A stretch of DNA of 62,303 bases from Lachnospiraceae bacterium (GTDB lineage Bacteria > Bacillota > Clostridia > Lachnospirales > Lachnospiraceae). Location: the NCBI GenBank assembly GCA_022766245.1, contig JALEPL010000042.1, positions 1 through 62,303 of the forward strand, given 5' to 3'. Under the pieces are notes generated by a model. That model did not search any database and was not told where the DNA came from. It worked only from the letters and a program-made list of their open reading frames with translations. Position 1 is the first letter of the stretch. Each line of letters starts with the position of its first letter. Below, in pieces: positions 18,366 to 28,170 of the stretch. Position numbers and translations under genes: made by a program.

Positions 18366-19845
18366 TAGGTACCTCCTGATATTTTCTTAATACAAAGTAC
18401 ATGATGGTTCCGGTGCCTTCCTTGCTGGTGGCCCAGATTTTACCACCGTGATCCTCAATGATTTTTTTCACAATAGAAAGACCGATGCCGCTGCCACCGG
18501 TAGCAGAATTCCGGGATGCGTCTGCCCGGAAAAACCGCTCGAAGATATAGGGCAAATCCTTCTGTGCAATTCCTTTGCCGTTATCCTCTATCTCCACCTG
18601 AATAAAATCTCCCACATCTTTCACCCGAATATTGATAAAACCAATCTGTTTATCCAGATACTTTACGGAATTATTGACGATATTGTGAATAATTCGCCGC
18701 AGCTGCTCCGGATCAGCGATAATCAGCACATCATCCTCTGCATAATTGTAATAGGATAATCCGATTCCTTTTGCCTCCAGCTCCAGACCGAGTTCCTCCA
18801 CGCAATCATTAAAATAGTCTGCCACGTTCAGCTTATTGAAGTTATAAGGAATCCGGTTCGTCTCAATATTGGCATACAAGGTCAGCTCATTAATCAATGT
18901 CTCCATCTCCGTGGCCTTATTATAGATGGTACGAATGTATTTATCCCGTTTTTCCGGCGTATCTGCCACACCATCCATGATGCCTTCCGAATATCCCTTC
19001 ACCGCAGTGATGGGCGTCTTCAGATCATGTGCGATATTGCTGATCAGGGACCGGTTCTCCGCCTCGTTGGACATTTTTTCCTCCGTGGACTCCTTCAGTC
19101 GCTGTCTCATTTCCTCAAAGCTCTGTCCCAACTCGCCGATTTCATCTTTCCCATCCACGTCCACCACAAAATCAAGATTTCCATCCTTGATATTCTGCGC
19201 TGCTGCTTTCAGTTTTTTGATGGGAATAATAATACTGCTGTATATCCATATGGTCAGTATACTGGCGGTGAGAATCAAAATCAATACCACGGAAAATGAC
19301 ATATCTATGACCATTTCCTTCATTTCAGGCACCAGCGCTTTGGTACTGGTGATGATAAATACACTGCATTGCTCTTGTTGTGTATCTGTAAAATCAATCT
19401 GCTTCACCAACGCCTGCTTTTCGGCATCCATCCAGAAGCCTTCGCTCTCGCTGACATCTGTTCCGTCATATTCCGGCAAAACCTCTGGGATTTCCTCCAT
19501 ATTCCTGGTTCCTATATAAATGAGATTTTCTCCTTCCCGCACTACCAGAAATGAGTATTTATCCTGCAACTGATTGTTTATCTCATCCAGATAGCTGCGA
19601 TTCTCCAGTTCCTGGGGATTTTCCTGTGCTATTTTATTTATCTCATTATAGATTTCTGCAGTATATCGATTCAAAAGCTGCACGGAATTCGGCATGTATT
19701 CATAACTGCCGCTTTCCAAACCATAGCTTTGTTCGATTTCCTTTAACTGAAAATTCCGAAAACCGGCCATCACTAAAAATGCCAAAAAAATCGGGATCAA
19801 TATAATACTGCAAAAGGCCATGATCAACTTTGTCTTTAACTTCAT
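18358..19845 (-). CDS. Membrane sensor histidine kinase
   Basis: The 495-residue protein has two membrane segments (about 7-28 and 180-205) flanking an extracytoplasmic sensor region. A HAMP linker follows (about 205-260). The dimerisation helix contains the phosphoryl-accepting histidine in ISNIAHDLKTPITAVKGYSE. The ATPase core has NNSVKYLDKQ, DNGKGIAQKDLPYIFERFFR and GGSGIGLSIVKKI. It is the first gene of the pair, with its 3' end overlapping the regulator's start region by eight bases. The signal is unknown; the outer region has no recognised domain. Confidence 0.92.
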   Translation of the reverse strand: MKLKTKLIMAFCSIILIPIFLAFLVMAGFRNFQLKEIEQSYGLESGSYEYMPNSVQLLNRYTAEIYNEINKIAQENPQELENRSYLDEINNQLQDKYSFLVVREGENLIYIGTRNMEEIPEVLPEYDGTDVSESEGFWMDAEKQALVKQIDFTDTQQEQCSVFIITSTKALVPEMKEMVIDMSFSVVLILILTASILTIWIYSSIIIPIKKLKAAAQNIKDGNLDFVVDVDGKDEIGELGQSFEEMRQRLKESTEEKMSNEAENRSLISNIAHDLKTPITAVKGYSEGIMDGVADTPEKRDKYIRTIYNKATEMETLINELTLYANIETNRIPYNFNKLNVADYFNDCVEELGLELEAKGIGLSYYNYAEDDVLIIADPEQLRRIIHNIVNNSVKYLDKQIGFINIRVKDVGDFIQVEIEDNGKGIAQKDLPYIFERFFRADASRNSATGGSGIGLSIVKKIIEDHGGKIWATSKEGTGTIMYFVLRKYQEVPNE

Positions 19846-19898
19846 GTTTGTTCTCCTTTTCGCCCATTATAACACAAGCGGCGGAAAGCTATTCTAAA

Positions 19899-19986
19899 TT
19901 TTTTATAAACTCCCTTTTCGGAAAAGTGTTCTCGAATGAATTTGCATTCTCAGAAACACAAATCTGAAAAGGGAGTTTATAAAAAA
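19899..19986. repeat. Long inverted repeat with 21-bp perfect arms
   Basis: The arms (19899-19919 and 19966-19986) include TTATAAACTCCCTTTTC and its exact complement. The 46-bp centre contains GAATG..CATTC and GTGTT..AACAC, so the whole 88 bp can fold as one hairpin. It looks like a small palindromic mobile element rather than an ordinary terminator. Confidence 0.75.
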
Positions 19987-20017
19987 GCTTTGGAACATCA
20001 ACGTTCCAAAGCTTTTT
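19982..20017 (-). terminator. Rho-independent terminator of murA
   Basis: AAAAAGCTTTGGAAC and GTTCCAAAGCTTTTT form a 15-bp perfect stem with a six-base loop and T runs on both strands. It closes the murA operon. Confidence 0.9.
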
Positions 20018-20032
20018 ACCAGGTATATCCTG

Positions 20033-21325
20033 TTAGGACACTTTCAAAGTGAACTTCTGTATCTCCTTCTCAGAGCTTACCTTCTCGATCATACCGCCCA
20101 ATGCAGTGAGCTTCTGTTCAAATTCCTCATAGCCTCGCTCGATATAGTAAATATCATCCACCACGGTGATTCCCTCCGCAGCCAATCCTGCAATGACCAA
20201 CGCTGCACCTGCTCTCAAATCCGGTGCTGCTACCCGGGCGCCGGTGTAACGGCTCACCCCTGTAATAATTGCGATATTACTTTCTACTTTAATCTGAGCT
20301 CCCATACGGGTCAGCTCATCCACATACTTAAATCGATTCTCGAAGATGCTTTCCGTCACAGTGCTGGTTCCCTCTGCCAGTGCCAGGAGCGCTGACATCT
20401 GCGGCTGCATATCCGTGGGAAATCCCGGATAAGGCAAGGTCGTTACCTGCGTGTGATGCAAAGGCTTGCTGGCCACGACACGAACTGCATCATCGAATTC
20501 TTCCACTTCACAGCCAATTTCCAGCAGCTTTGCTGTTGTGGCCTCCAGATGCTTCGGAATCACATTTTTCACCGTCACATCTCCCTTGGTGGCCGCTGCC
20601 GCAAACATGAATGTTCCAGCCTCAATCTGGTCCGGAATAATGGAATACTCTGTCTTGTGCAGCTTCTCCACGCCTACAATACGAATCACGTCCGTTCCTG
20701 CTCCGCGGATATTAGCTCCCATGCTATTCAGGAAGTTCGCCACATCCACCACATGCGGCTCCTTTGCTGCATTCTCGATAATCGTTTTTCCCTCCGCCAG
20801 GGATGCTGCCATCATAATATTGATGGTGGCTCCCACAGAAACCTTATCCAGATAGATATGACGTCCCTTCAGATGCTCGGCTGTAGCCGAAATCAATCCA
20901 TGCTGAATATCCACCTCAGCTCCCAATGCACGAAAACCCTTTAAATGAAGATCAATGGGTCTGGTGCCGATGGCACAGCCTCCGGGAAATGCCACCTCGG
21001 CCTTTTTATATTTTCCAAGCAACGCTCCCAAAAGATAATAGGATGCACGAATCTTCTTAATATACTCGTACTCTACCGTCAAGTCACGAATCATAGAGCC
21101 ATTAATCTTTACCTTATGGGCATTGACACGTTCTACCTTGGCACCGATTCCCTCTATGGCACCCAGCAGTACGTTGATATCACGTACATTTGGCAGATTC
21201 TCTATCGTAACAGTTTCATCCGTCATAATTGCAGCAGCTAAAATTCCCAATGCAGCATTTTTTGCTCCACCTATCTCAACTTCACCAACCAGCGGATTTC
21301 CACCTTTAATCACATATTGTTCCAT
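20033..21325 (-). CDS. murA: UDP-N-acetylglucosamine 1-carboxyvinyltransferase
   Basis: MurA transfers enolpyruvate to UDP-GlcNAc, the first committed step of peptidoglycan synthesis in the cytosol, and is the fosfomycin target. The 430-residue protein has the catalytic cysteine at 117 in FPGGCAIGTRPIDLHLKG, plus the N-terminal GGAKNAALGILAA. Because Cys is present, no intrinsic fosfomycin resistance is expected at this site. GAGGTG precedes the ATG. It follows the M23 peptidase gene on the same strand, in a cell-wall and housekeeping run. Firmicutes often have two MurA copies; which this is cannot be told. Confidence 0.95.
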   Translation of the reverse strand: MEQYVIKGGNPLVGEVEIGGAKNAALGILAAAIMTDETVTIENLPNVRDINVLLGAIEGIGAKVERVNAHKVKINGSMIRDLTVEYEYIKKIRASYYLLGALLGKYKKAEVAFPGGCAIGTRPIDLHLKGFRALGAEVDIQHGLISATAEHLKGRHIYLDKVSVGATINIMMAASLAEGKTIIENAAKEPHVVDVANFLNSMGANIRGAGTDVIRIVGVEKLHKTEYSIIPDQIEAGTFMFAAAATKGDVTVKNVIPKHLEATTAKLLEIGCEVEEFDDAVRVVASKPLHHTQVTTLPYPGFPTDMQPQMSALLALAEGTSTVTESIFENRFKYVDELTRMGAQIKVESNIAIITGVSRYTGARVAAPDLRAGAALVIAGLAAEGITVVDDIYYIERGYEEFEQKLTALGGMIEKVSSEKEIQKFTLKVS

Positions 21326-21395
21326 TTTCGCACCTCTATTCAGGCTTTTTACCCCTATATCATTTTATTATAGTATATCTTTCTCCGGTTGTAAA

Positions 21396-22940
21396 TCACG
21401 GATTTTCCGGCAGATACTCCAAAGGATCCACCGCTTCCCCATCGATGATGATTTCAAAATGCAGATGTGGACCTGTAGAATTACCGGTATTTCCGCTTAA
21501 TGACACACACTCTCCCTGAATCACTGTCTGACCAGCCTCTACCAGCAGTTCACTGTTATGGGCATATCTGGTAGACGTTCCATCATCATGGCTGATAACC
21601 ACGCAGTTTCCATAACCATTGATCCATCCTGCATATGTAACGGTTCCACCCAATGCTGCCATAACCGGTGTGCCCTCCGGACAGCCGAAATCAACACCTT
21701 CATGCATTCTTCCCCAGCGTTCTCCGTAAAGCGATGTAATGCGCACATCGCCCAGTGGCCAGATATATGTATCCGGATTGCGGATTCCCCGTTCAATCAC
21801 CGTGGGAGTTGCCGGAACCCGCACGATCTGTGCAAGCACCTGATGGTCTGTCTCCACACCATTCTCCATGGTAATCACTACATCAACCTGCCGCTGTCCC
21901 GGAGCACCCACAGAGCGAACCACCTGCTGGTTCCGATACCATTCTTCGTTGTTAATATATTCATTTTTTACCGTATAGTTTTCCTCATAGGAAAGTGCTT
22001 TCACCACGCGCAGTCCGATATCAGCCCGAGGAACTGCGAGAATCATCTGTTTTCCTGTCACCAGTGCTTCCCGCTCGCTTTGATACCCATTTAACTCCAT
22101 GATAGACTCCACCGTAGTTCCATGGCTCTCTGCGATGGATACCAAGGTATCGCCTTCCTTCACCTGATATATGGTATTCCTCTCACCGGATTTTGTGACT
22201 CTGTTATAAGCAGCCTCTACATCACTAAGCTTTCCTGCGGGAAGATATTCCGTATATACCCTTACCGGCTCAGAAAAATCCAAATCCAACACACCGGACA
22301 GACCATCGTCCTCTTCCTCCTCACGCTGAACAAACAATCCGTCCTCCAGCAGACCGGCCGTTCTGGCCAACATCTTTTTTCGCTGCTGTACTACATCGGA
22401 ATAAATCAGTTCTACCTGCATGGTGTCCTGATTATGATTGCCTGCCGACTGATAGGTCACATGATAGCTCCCATCTGCATCCTGCCGGTTTTTGATCCGT
22501 CCCAGAAAATCGGTAAGGGCATCCAGACTTTCGAAGTAAATGGGCTGATCGCCTGCCCAAATCAAATACATCACCTGATTGCTCTGTGCCTCACGTTCCT
22601 CAGTCATAGTATTCCGGATTTTGCCTATTAATTCCTCTTCACTGAGCAGCGGCTGGAAAAAATTCTTTTTTTCCTCCACCTGATAATCCAAATCCAGCAT
22701 CAGATAGCCTTCCGTCTCATTTGCCAGTTCCCGGCGGCAATCATGAATCAACTTCTCTGCATCTACTTTACAGGAAACATTCCCCAGATAATCACTGCCT
22801 ACCGTGACACAATAATAGTGTGCCCCCAGTGTATACAGTTCACTGGCGGCACCATACAATAACAGAAGCAGAAATACCAACGTGATTCCTGCCTGAATCC
22901 ATGCTTTCTTTTTAATATGTGTTCCCTGTACTCTTTTCAT
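21396..22940 (-). CDS. Cell-wall M23 peptidase with LysM and G5 domains
   Basis: The 514-residue protein has an N-terminal membrane anchor (WIQAGITLVFLLLLLYGA), a long extracytoplasmic region, a LysM domain (YQVKEGDTLVSIAESHGTTV), a G5 domain and a C-terminal M23 peptidase. Zinc-ligand motifs are HEGVDFG and GPHLHFEI. It probably cleaves peptidoglycan cross-bridges during growth, division or sporulation. The preferred ATG at 22940 comes four bases after the aroK stop with AGGTAGAGGG ahead; an ATG at 22967 would overlap aroK. The LysM and G5 domains would bind the wall. Confidence 0.9.
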   Translation of the reverse strand: MKRVQGTHIKKKAWIQAGITLVFLLLLLYGAASELYTLGAHYYCVTVGSDYLGNVSCKVDAEKLIHDCRRELANETEGYLMLDLDYQVEEKKNFFQPLLSEEELIGKIRNTMTEEREAQSNQVMYLIWAGDQPIYFESLDALTDFLGRIKNRQDADGSYHVTYQSAGNHNQDTMQVELIYSDVVQQRKKMLARTAGLLEDGLFVQREEEEDDGLSGVLDLDFSEPVRVYTEYLPAGKLSDVEAAYNRVTKSGERNTIYQVKEGDTLVSIAESHGTTVESIMELNGYQSEREALVTGKQMILAVPRADIGLRVVKALSYEENYTVKNEYINNEEWYRNQQVVRSVGAPGQRQVDVVITMENGVETDHQVLAQIVRVPATPTVIERGIRNPDTYIWPLGDVRITSLYGERWGRMHEGVDFGCPEGTPVMAALGGTVTYAGWINGYGNCVVISHDDGTSTRYAHNSELLVEAGQTVIQGECVSLSGNTGNSTGPHLHFEIIIDGEAVDPLEYLPENP

Positions 22941-22944
22941 CCCT

Positions 22945-23451
22945 CTACCTGTCCGCCTGCAATACATCCCTCACCATCTGAACTGTCTCGCGAATCTGTC
23001 TGCCATCCTCATCGATGGTAATGTCTGCGTATTTTTCATACAAAACGCTCCGCTCCTGATACAGGTCTACAAGACTCTGACCCGGGCGAAGGACCACACC
23101 CCGGTCCTTTAAATCGCCCAATCGCTCTTCTAACTGCTCGTAGGACGCTTTCAAATATACCACAACACCGATTTCCTTCAGATGTTCCATGGCCTGCTGC
23201 CCATACACAGCACTTCCCCCTGTGGCAATGACGCTTTTTTGCGCCTCCAAAGCTGCATTCACCCGGTTCTCAATGGCAAGAAATCCATCTGTTCCGTGTT
23301 CTTCAATCAGCTCGCACAAAAGCTTACCTTCCGTCTGCTGAATCACCAGATCCGTGTCCACAAAGTGATATCCCAGCGCTTTCGCCAGCACTACACCTAC
23401 CGTACTTTTCCCCACTCCGGGCATTCCAATTAACACAATATTATTTTTCAT
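22945..23451 (-). CDS. aroK: Shikimate kinase
   Basis: The enzyme phosphorylates shikimate in aromatic amino acid synthesis. From the ATG at 23451 it is 168 residues, the normal length. Walker A is GMPGVGKSTVG at 9-19; FVDTDLVIQQ binds shikimate, and VIATGGSAVYG and LRPG follow in the usual order. The start lies four bases past the stop of the foldase gene, so translation may be coupled. Longer in-frame extensions would overlap that gene and lack family residues. It is unlinked here to other aro genes. Confidence 0.93.
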   Translation of the reverse strand: MKNNIVLIGMPGVGKSTVGVVLAKALGYHFVDTDLVIQQTEGKLLCELIEEHGTDGFLAIENRVNAALEAQKSVIATGGSAVYGQQAMEHLKEIGVVVYLKASYEQLEERLGDLKDRGVVLRPGQSLVDLYQERSVLYEKYADITIDEDGRQIRETVQMVRDVLQADR

Positions 23452-23455
23452 AGCA

Positions 23456-24520
23456 TTACTGTTCTGTGGAATCCAGTGCCTCTGTATTCTCGTCATCCAC
23501 CAGAGTATACAGCTTGTCAAAGTTTACAGTTGCCCATACTTCCTCATCTACCACCCAGTCGGCAACCTCTTTATAGGACTCTGTAACCTCAGTGTATTTA
23601 TCGGACTGTCTCTGAGAAATAATCTCCTGCTTTTTCGTCTCAGTGGCATCCTCATCATACTCAGAATCCATACGCAGAATAAAATATCCGTCACCTTCTA
23701 CGAGAACCGCACCGGAAATCTCGCCCTCCTTCAGGCCGTTGGCTTCACGAATCACAGCCGAATCCAATGCTCCTGTGGGATTTCCATCCGCATCAATCTC
23801 GTCTGCACCGTAAGAGTAAGTGTTTACCTGATATCCATGATTCGTCGCAGCTGCATCAAAATCAGTAAGCGCTTCCTCCGCTACTGTATTTGCTGTATCT
23901 GCAATGGTTTCCTTTTCCTCATCAGTGTACTCGATATAATTATTGTCAGCATCATAATGCCCCTGTGTACTGACCTTAATATAACTAATGGTCTTCTGGG
24001 CAGCTTCCTCATCACTCACAGCTGTATCTGCCGTGGCAATGATGGCCTCATGCATCTTCTGTTGAATCAGTTGGATTCTCAGCATCTCTGCCACATATTC
24101 CTTGGATGCCCCCATTACCTTAAGTGCCTTATTCGTATTTTCCTCCAAAAAGTTCTCTGCCACGCTGTCAATCTCATCCAGTTCCTCCTGGGTGATCTCC
24201 ACGCCATATTCCTCCATGTGATTCTCCAGCAGATATGCAATTTCAATCTGATCCAGCACATCAGACTTTACAGACTCCTGCATGGTTCCGCCATCTCCAT
24301 AGAGATCCTGCGACCACATATCCTCGCCGAAATAGGACATATATGTACTGAAACTTGCAGCTGTATACTGAGCCATAAAGTTTGCCAGTCCCAGAGAAAT
24401 CTCCTGTCCATCCAAAGTTGCGACTACTGCCTCTTCATTGATTCTGCTGCATCCGGAAAGTGCCAGAGATGCCGCCGTCACAGCTGCAAGAGCTATAGAT
24501 ACTACACGTTTTATCTTCAT
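23456..24520 (-). CDS. Lipoprotein foldase, SurA/PrsA-like
   Basis: The 354-residue protein has a lipoprotein signal (ALAAVTAASLALSGC) with the lipidated cysteine at about 23. A SurA_N-like helical region follows (about 30-190, INEEAVVATLDGQEISLGL). The later part (about 215-300) resembles a PpiC parvulin domain, with GLKEGEISGAVLVEGDGYFILRM-type residues, but is diverged. It probably helps exported proteins fold on the outer face of the membrane. It follows mfd after about 108 bp with a GGAGG site. Isomerase activity is uncertain. Confidence 0.8.
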   Translation of the reverse strand: MKIKRVVSIALAAVTAASLALSGCSRINEEAVVATLDGQEISLGLANFMAQYTAASFSTYMSYFGEDMWSQDLYGDGGTMQESVKSDVLDQIEIAYLLENHMEEYGVEITQEELDEIDSVAENFLEENTNKALKVMGASKEYVAEMLRIQLIQQKMHEAIIATADTAVSDEEAAQKTISYIKVSTQGHYDADNNYIEYTDEEKETIADTANTVAEEALTDFDAAATNHGYQVNTYSYGADEIDADGNPTGALDSAVIREANGLKEGEISGAVLVEGDGYFILRMDSEYDEDATETKKQEIISQRQSDKYTEVTESYKEVADWVVDEEVWATVNFDKLYTLVDDENTEALDSTEQ

Positions 24521-24628
24521 TCATATAATCCTCCGTTTTTTTTACGGTAATTCGTAGCTGTCCAGCAGGCATACAAATCACCAACAGACATTATAAAGCA
24601 TTTCGCCAACTGCCGCAAGATGCAATTG

Positions 24629-27600
24629 CTACTCCGTCAGCAGCAGCTCCTTCATTTTCTTTACAAGCTCCTGTAAAAAGCTGATATTGTCTCCGGTGAC
24701 CATTCTGCCGTTTACCTTACGGTTTATGACGAAATATGGTCCGGTCTGTTCCGGCACAAATCGAATTGCCGCACCATATTCTTCCAAAAGCCGTGGAATA
24801 TTTTCACCCCGAACCTTTGCCTTCTCGTACATGGTTACTTTGATTTCATCGGACTTTTCCGATATTTCCTTAATATAAACACTGTGGGCCAGACACTTTA
24901 GCCGGGCAATCGTCAGAAGATTCATCACCGCTTTCGGCGGATCTCCAAAGCGGTCCGTCAACTCATCCAGCATCTCTTCCGTCTCCCCTTCCTCACATAT
25001 AGCCGCAATACGCTTATACAGGTCCAGCTTCTGATTCTCATTTTGCACATAATTGGCTGGAATATAGGCATCCACCTTTATATCCAGACTGGTTTCAAAG
25101 GTCTCCGGGCTTTCCTCACCTTTCTCCTTCTTGATTGCCTCGTTCAGCATCTTACAGTACAGGTCATAACCCACAGCCTCCATATGCCCATGCTGTTGGG
25201 CGCCCAGCAGATTTCCGGCTCCGCGAATCTCCAGATCCCGCATGGCAATCTTGAATCCACTTCCCAAATCCGTAAATTCCTTGATGGCGGCCAGTCGTTT
25301 CTCCGCCGTCTCCTTCAGAAGCTTATTCCGACGATACATCAAAAAGGCATAGGCCGTACGGTTCGATCTGCCCACCCGGCCTCTGAGCTGATAAAGCTGC
25401 GACAGCCCCATATTGTCCGCATCATGGATAATCATGGTATTTACATTGGAGATATCCAGTCCGGTTTCGATAATAGTGGTAGAAACCAGCACATCGATTT
25501 CCCCGTTGATAAACTCATACATAATGTTCTCCAGCTCCCGCTCATTCATCTGCCCATGGGCATATGCCACATTTGCCTCTGGAATCAGTTCCGCAACTTT
25601 TGCCGCCATATCGGCAATCTGCTGAACCCGGTTAAATACATAGTAAACCTGTCCGTTTCTGGCCAGCTCGCGGTTAATAGCTTCCCGCACCATTTCCTCG
25701 TTGTACTCCATCACATAGGTCTGGATAGCCATTCGATCCCTGGGTGGTTCCTCCAGCACACACATATCCCGAATTCCGATTAGACTCATGTGAAGTGTCC
25801 GTGGAATGGGGGTTGCAGTCAGAGTCAGTACATCCACATCCTTTTTCATCTGTTTGATTTTTTCCTTGTGGGTCACACCGAATCTCTGCTCCTCATCAAT
25901 AATCAAAAGCCCCAGATCCTTAAATGCCACATCACCAGACAACACACGATGAGTACCGATGACAATGTCCACCATACCCTTTTTCAAGTCTTCAATGGTC
26001 TTTTTCTGTTCCTTGCTGCTGCGGAACCGGCACAACAGGTCTACCCGAACCGGGAAATCCTTCATACGCTGGGCAAAGGTATTGTAATGCTGCTGAGCCA
26101 GAATCGTAGTGGGCACCAGATACACCACTTGTTTTCCTTCCTGCACTGCCTTAAACGCAGCCCGAATCGCCACTTCCGTTTTTCCATATCCCACATCGCC
26201 ACAAATCAGCCGATCCATGATCTTGGTGCTCTCCATATCCTTTTTTGTGGCAGCTATGGCCAGTTCCTGATCCTCCGTCTCCTCAAAAGGAAACATCTCT
26301 TCAAACTCCTTCTGCCACACAGTATCCGGTCCATACACATACCCCTCTTTGCTCTGACGGACGGCATAGAGTTCCACCAGCTCATGAGCAATCTGCTGCA
26401 CCGCCCCCCGCACTCTGGTTTTGGTTTTCTGCCACTCGGGGCTTCCCAGGGTGTTCAGTTTCGGTGTTTTGCTGTCCGCCCCTGCATACTTCTGAATCAT
26501 CTCAAGCTGAGTCGCCAGGATGTAAAGATTTCCCCCCTTGGCATACTCAATCTTAATATAATCCTTTACTTTATAATCAACCTCAATCTTCTCAATTCCA
26601 CGGTAAATTCCAAGGCCATAATTCTCATGAACCACATAATCTCCCACCTTCAGATCCCGGAAGCTATGAATCTGTTCGCCTTCATAACGTCGATACCGTT
26701 TTTTCTTTTTCTTCTCCTGGCCAAAGATATCGCTCTCCGAAATCACCACGAACTTAATCAGGGGATACGCGTAGCCATGCTTCACCTTGCCATACCCCAC
26801 CAGCACTTCTCCCGGCTGAATCATCCGATCAAAATCATCTGCATAATACGAGCTTACACCTTCATCCAAAAGATCCTTCGCCAAATGCTGCGCCCTGGTT
26901 CGCGAGGCCGACAACAGTACCACACGATATCCATTCTTTTTATATTTCTTCAGGTCATCCACCAATGTGGAAAAACTGTTATTGTAGGAGTTAACTCCCT
27001 GCACCTGGACATGAAAACGCTCCGCCACTTCCAGGTTCTTCACCTTTAAATCCAGCGCCGTCAGTGCCAGACAGTAAAACCCCTGCAGCCGTGCAGCAAT
27101 CTCCTTGCAGGAAAACAGGCTGTCAGCCTGCCGGGGCAGGATATAGCCCTTCTCCATCCGCTGCTTCATACTTTCTGTAAACTCCAGCTCAGTCACATTT
27201 CCCTTTTCCATCAAACGGGCCGGCTCGTCTAATAAAAACAACGTTTCTTCCGGATTAAAATAATCCAGCAGGCTGACCCGATGCGGGAACAAATATGCTA
27301 CACTGCTTTCCAGACTATCCGGATCCGTAAGCTGCTCTAACTGCTCGCACATCTCAGCAGCCAGACTCTTGCATCGAAACGCCTCTTCGTTTTTCATATC
27401 CTTGCGAAAAGTCTTTTCCAATGCTGCTGCTTCCTTTTCGATGGCCTTACGCGCTGCCAATCGGGTATTTTCATCCGCTACAAATTCAGCAGCAGGATAC
27501 AATGTCACCTCGCTGAGATTTTCAATAGAACGCTGACTCTCTGCATCAAAGCTACGAATGGAATCCACCTCATCATCCCAGAATTCAATCCGGTAGGGGT

Positions 27601-28159
27601 TCTCCTCTGTCAGCGGATAAATATCCAGAATTCCACCTCTCATGGCAAATTCTCCGGGATTCTCCACTTGATAATTGCGCACATAGCCCATCTCCACCAG
27701 ACGAGAAGCCAGTGCATCCGGCTGATGCTCCTGACCGGTTCTTATTTTAATTACATAACGGCTATAGTTGGAAAATTCAGGCATCTTATTCATCAGGGCA
27801 TCAAAGGTCAGCACCACGGTAACCGGTTCTTTGTCTGCCAGTCGTTTCAGGGTCTGCATCCTTTCCTGCAGTAACTGATTGCTGCGCAGGTCAGACTGAA
27901 AAAACAGAATATCCTTGGCCGGATAATACAACACATCCCGTTCAAAGAAACGATAATCTTCCTGCAATTCTCTTGCTTTTTGCTCACTAAAAGTAACGAT
28001 GATTTTATTTCTAAAACCATCGCCCGCTGCAAATATCATATGTGATTTCTGTGCGTCCATACAGCCGGAAAGCTGCACCACACCATGTTCCTTTTTTAAG
28101 CGGGCCAATGCCCGCTGCAGATCCTCCAGTTCCTGTACCGGTTGCAAAAATGTTTTCAT
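24629..28159 (-). CDS. mfd: Transcription-repair coupling factor Mfd
   Basis: Mfd removes RNA polymerase stalled at lesions and recruits UvrA. The protein (1176 residues from this start) has the UvrB-like N-terminal module, the RNA-polymerase interaction domain (VGDYVVHENYGLGIYRGIE), and a RecG-like translocase with GDVGYGKTEVAIRAAFKA, IIDEEQRFGV, TLTATPIPRTL and QLRGRVGRSNR. A C-terminal TRCF domain follows. Two starts are possible: an ATG at 28174 overlapping the pth stop (ATGA), or the ATG at 28159 with AGAGG at good spacing; I prefer the latter. Confidence 0.95.
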   Translation of the reverse strand: MKTFLQPVQELEDLQRALARLKKEHGVVQLSGCMDAQKSHMIFAAGDGFRNKIIVTFSEQKARELQEDYRFFERDVLYYPAKDILFFQSDLRSNQLLQERMQTLKRLADKEPVTVVLTFDALMNKMPEFSNYSRYVIKIRTGQEHQPDALASRLVEMGYVRNYQVENPGEFAMRGGILDIYPLTEENPYRIEFWDDEVDSIRSFDAESQRSIENLSEVTLYPAAEFVADENTRLAARKAIEKEAAALEKTFRKDMKNEEAFRCKSLAAEMCEQLEQLTDPDSLESSVAYLFPHRVSLLDYFNPEETLFLLDEPARLMEKGNVTELEFTESMKQRMEKGYILPRQADSLFSCKEIAARLQGFYCLALTALDLKVKNLEVAERFHVQVQGVNSYNNSFSTLVDDLKKYKKNGYRVVLLSASRTRAQHLAKDLLDEGVSSYYADDFDRMIQPGEVLVGYGKVKHGYAYPLIKFVVISESDIFGQEKKKKKRYRRYEGEQIHSFRDLKVGDYVVHENYGLGIYRGIEKIEVDYKVKDYIKIEYAKGGNLYILATQLEMIQKYAGADSKTPKLNTLGSPEWQKTKTRVRGAVQQIAHELVELYAVRQSKEGYVYGPDTVWQKEFEEMFPFEETEDQELAIAATKKDMESTKIMDRLICGDVGYGKTEVAIRAAFKAVQEGKQVVYLVPTTILAQQHYNTFAQRMKDFPVRVDLLCRFRSSKEQKKTIEDLKKGMVDIVIGTHRVLSGDVAFKDLGLLIIDEEQRFGVTHKEKIKQMKKDVDVLTLTATPIPRTLHMSLIGIRDMCVLEEPPRDRMAIQTYVMEYNEEMVREAINRELARNGQVYYVFNRVQQIADMAAKVAELIPEANVAYAHGQMNERELENIMYEFINGEIDVLVSTTIIETGLDISNVNTMIIHDADNMGLSQLYQLRGRVGRSNRTAYAFLMYRRNKLLKETAEKRLAAIKEFTDLGSGFKIAMRDLEIRGAGNLLGAQQHGHMEAVGYDLYCKMLNEAIKKEKGEESPETFETSLDIKVDAYIPANYVQNENQKLDLYKRIAAICEEGETEEMLDELTDRFGDPPKAVMNLLTIARLKCLAHSVYIKEISEKSDEIKVTMYEKAKVRGENIPRLLEEYGAAIRFVPEQTGPYFVINRKVNGRMVTGDNISFLQELVKKMKELLLTE

Positions 28160-28170
28160 TTCCGCCTCTT

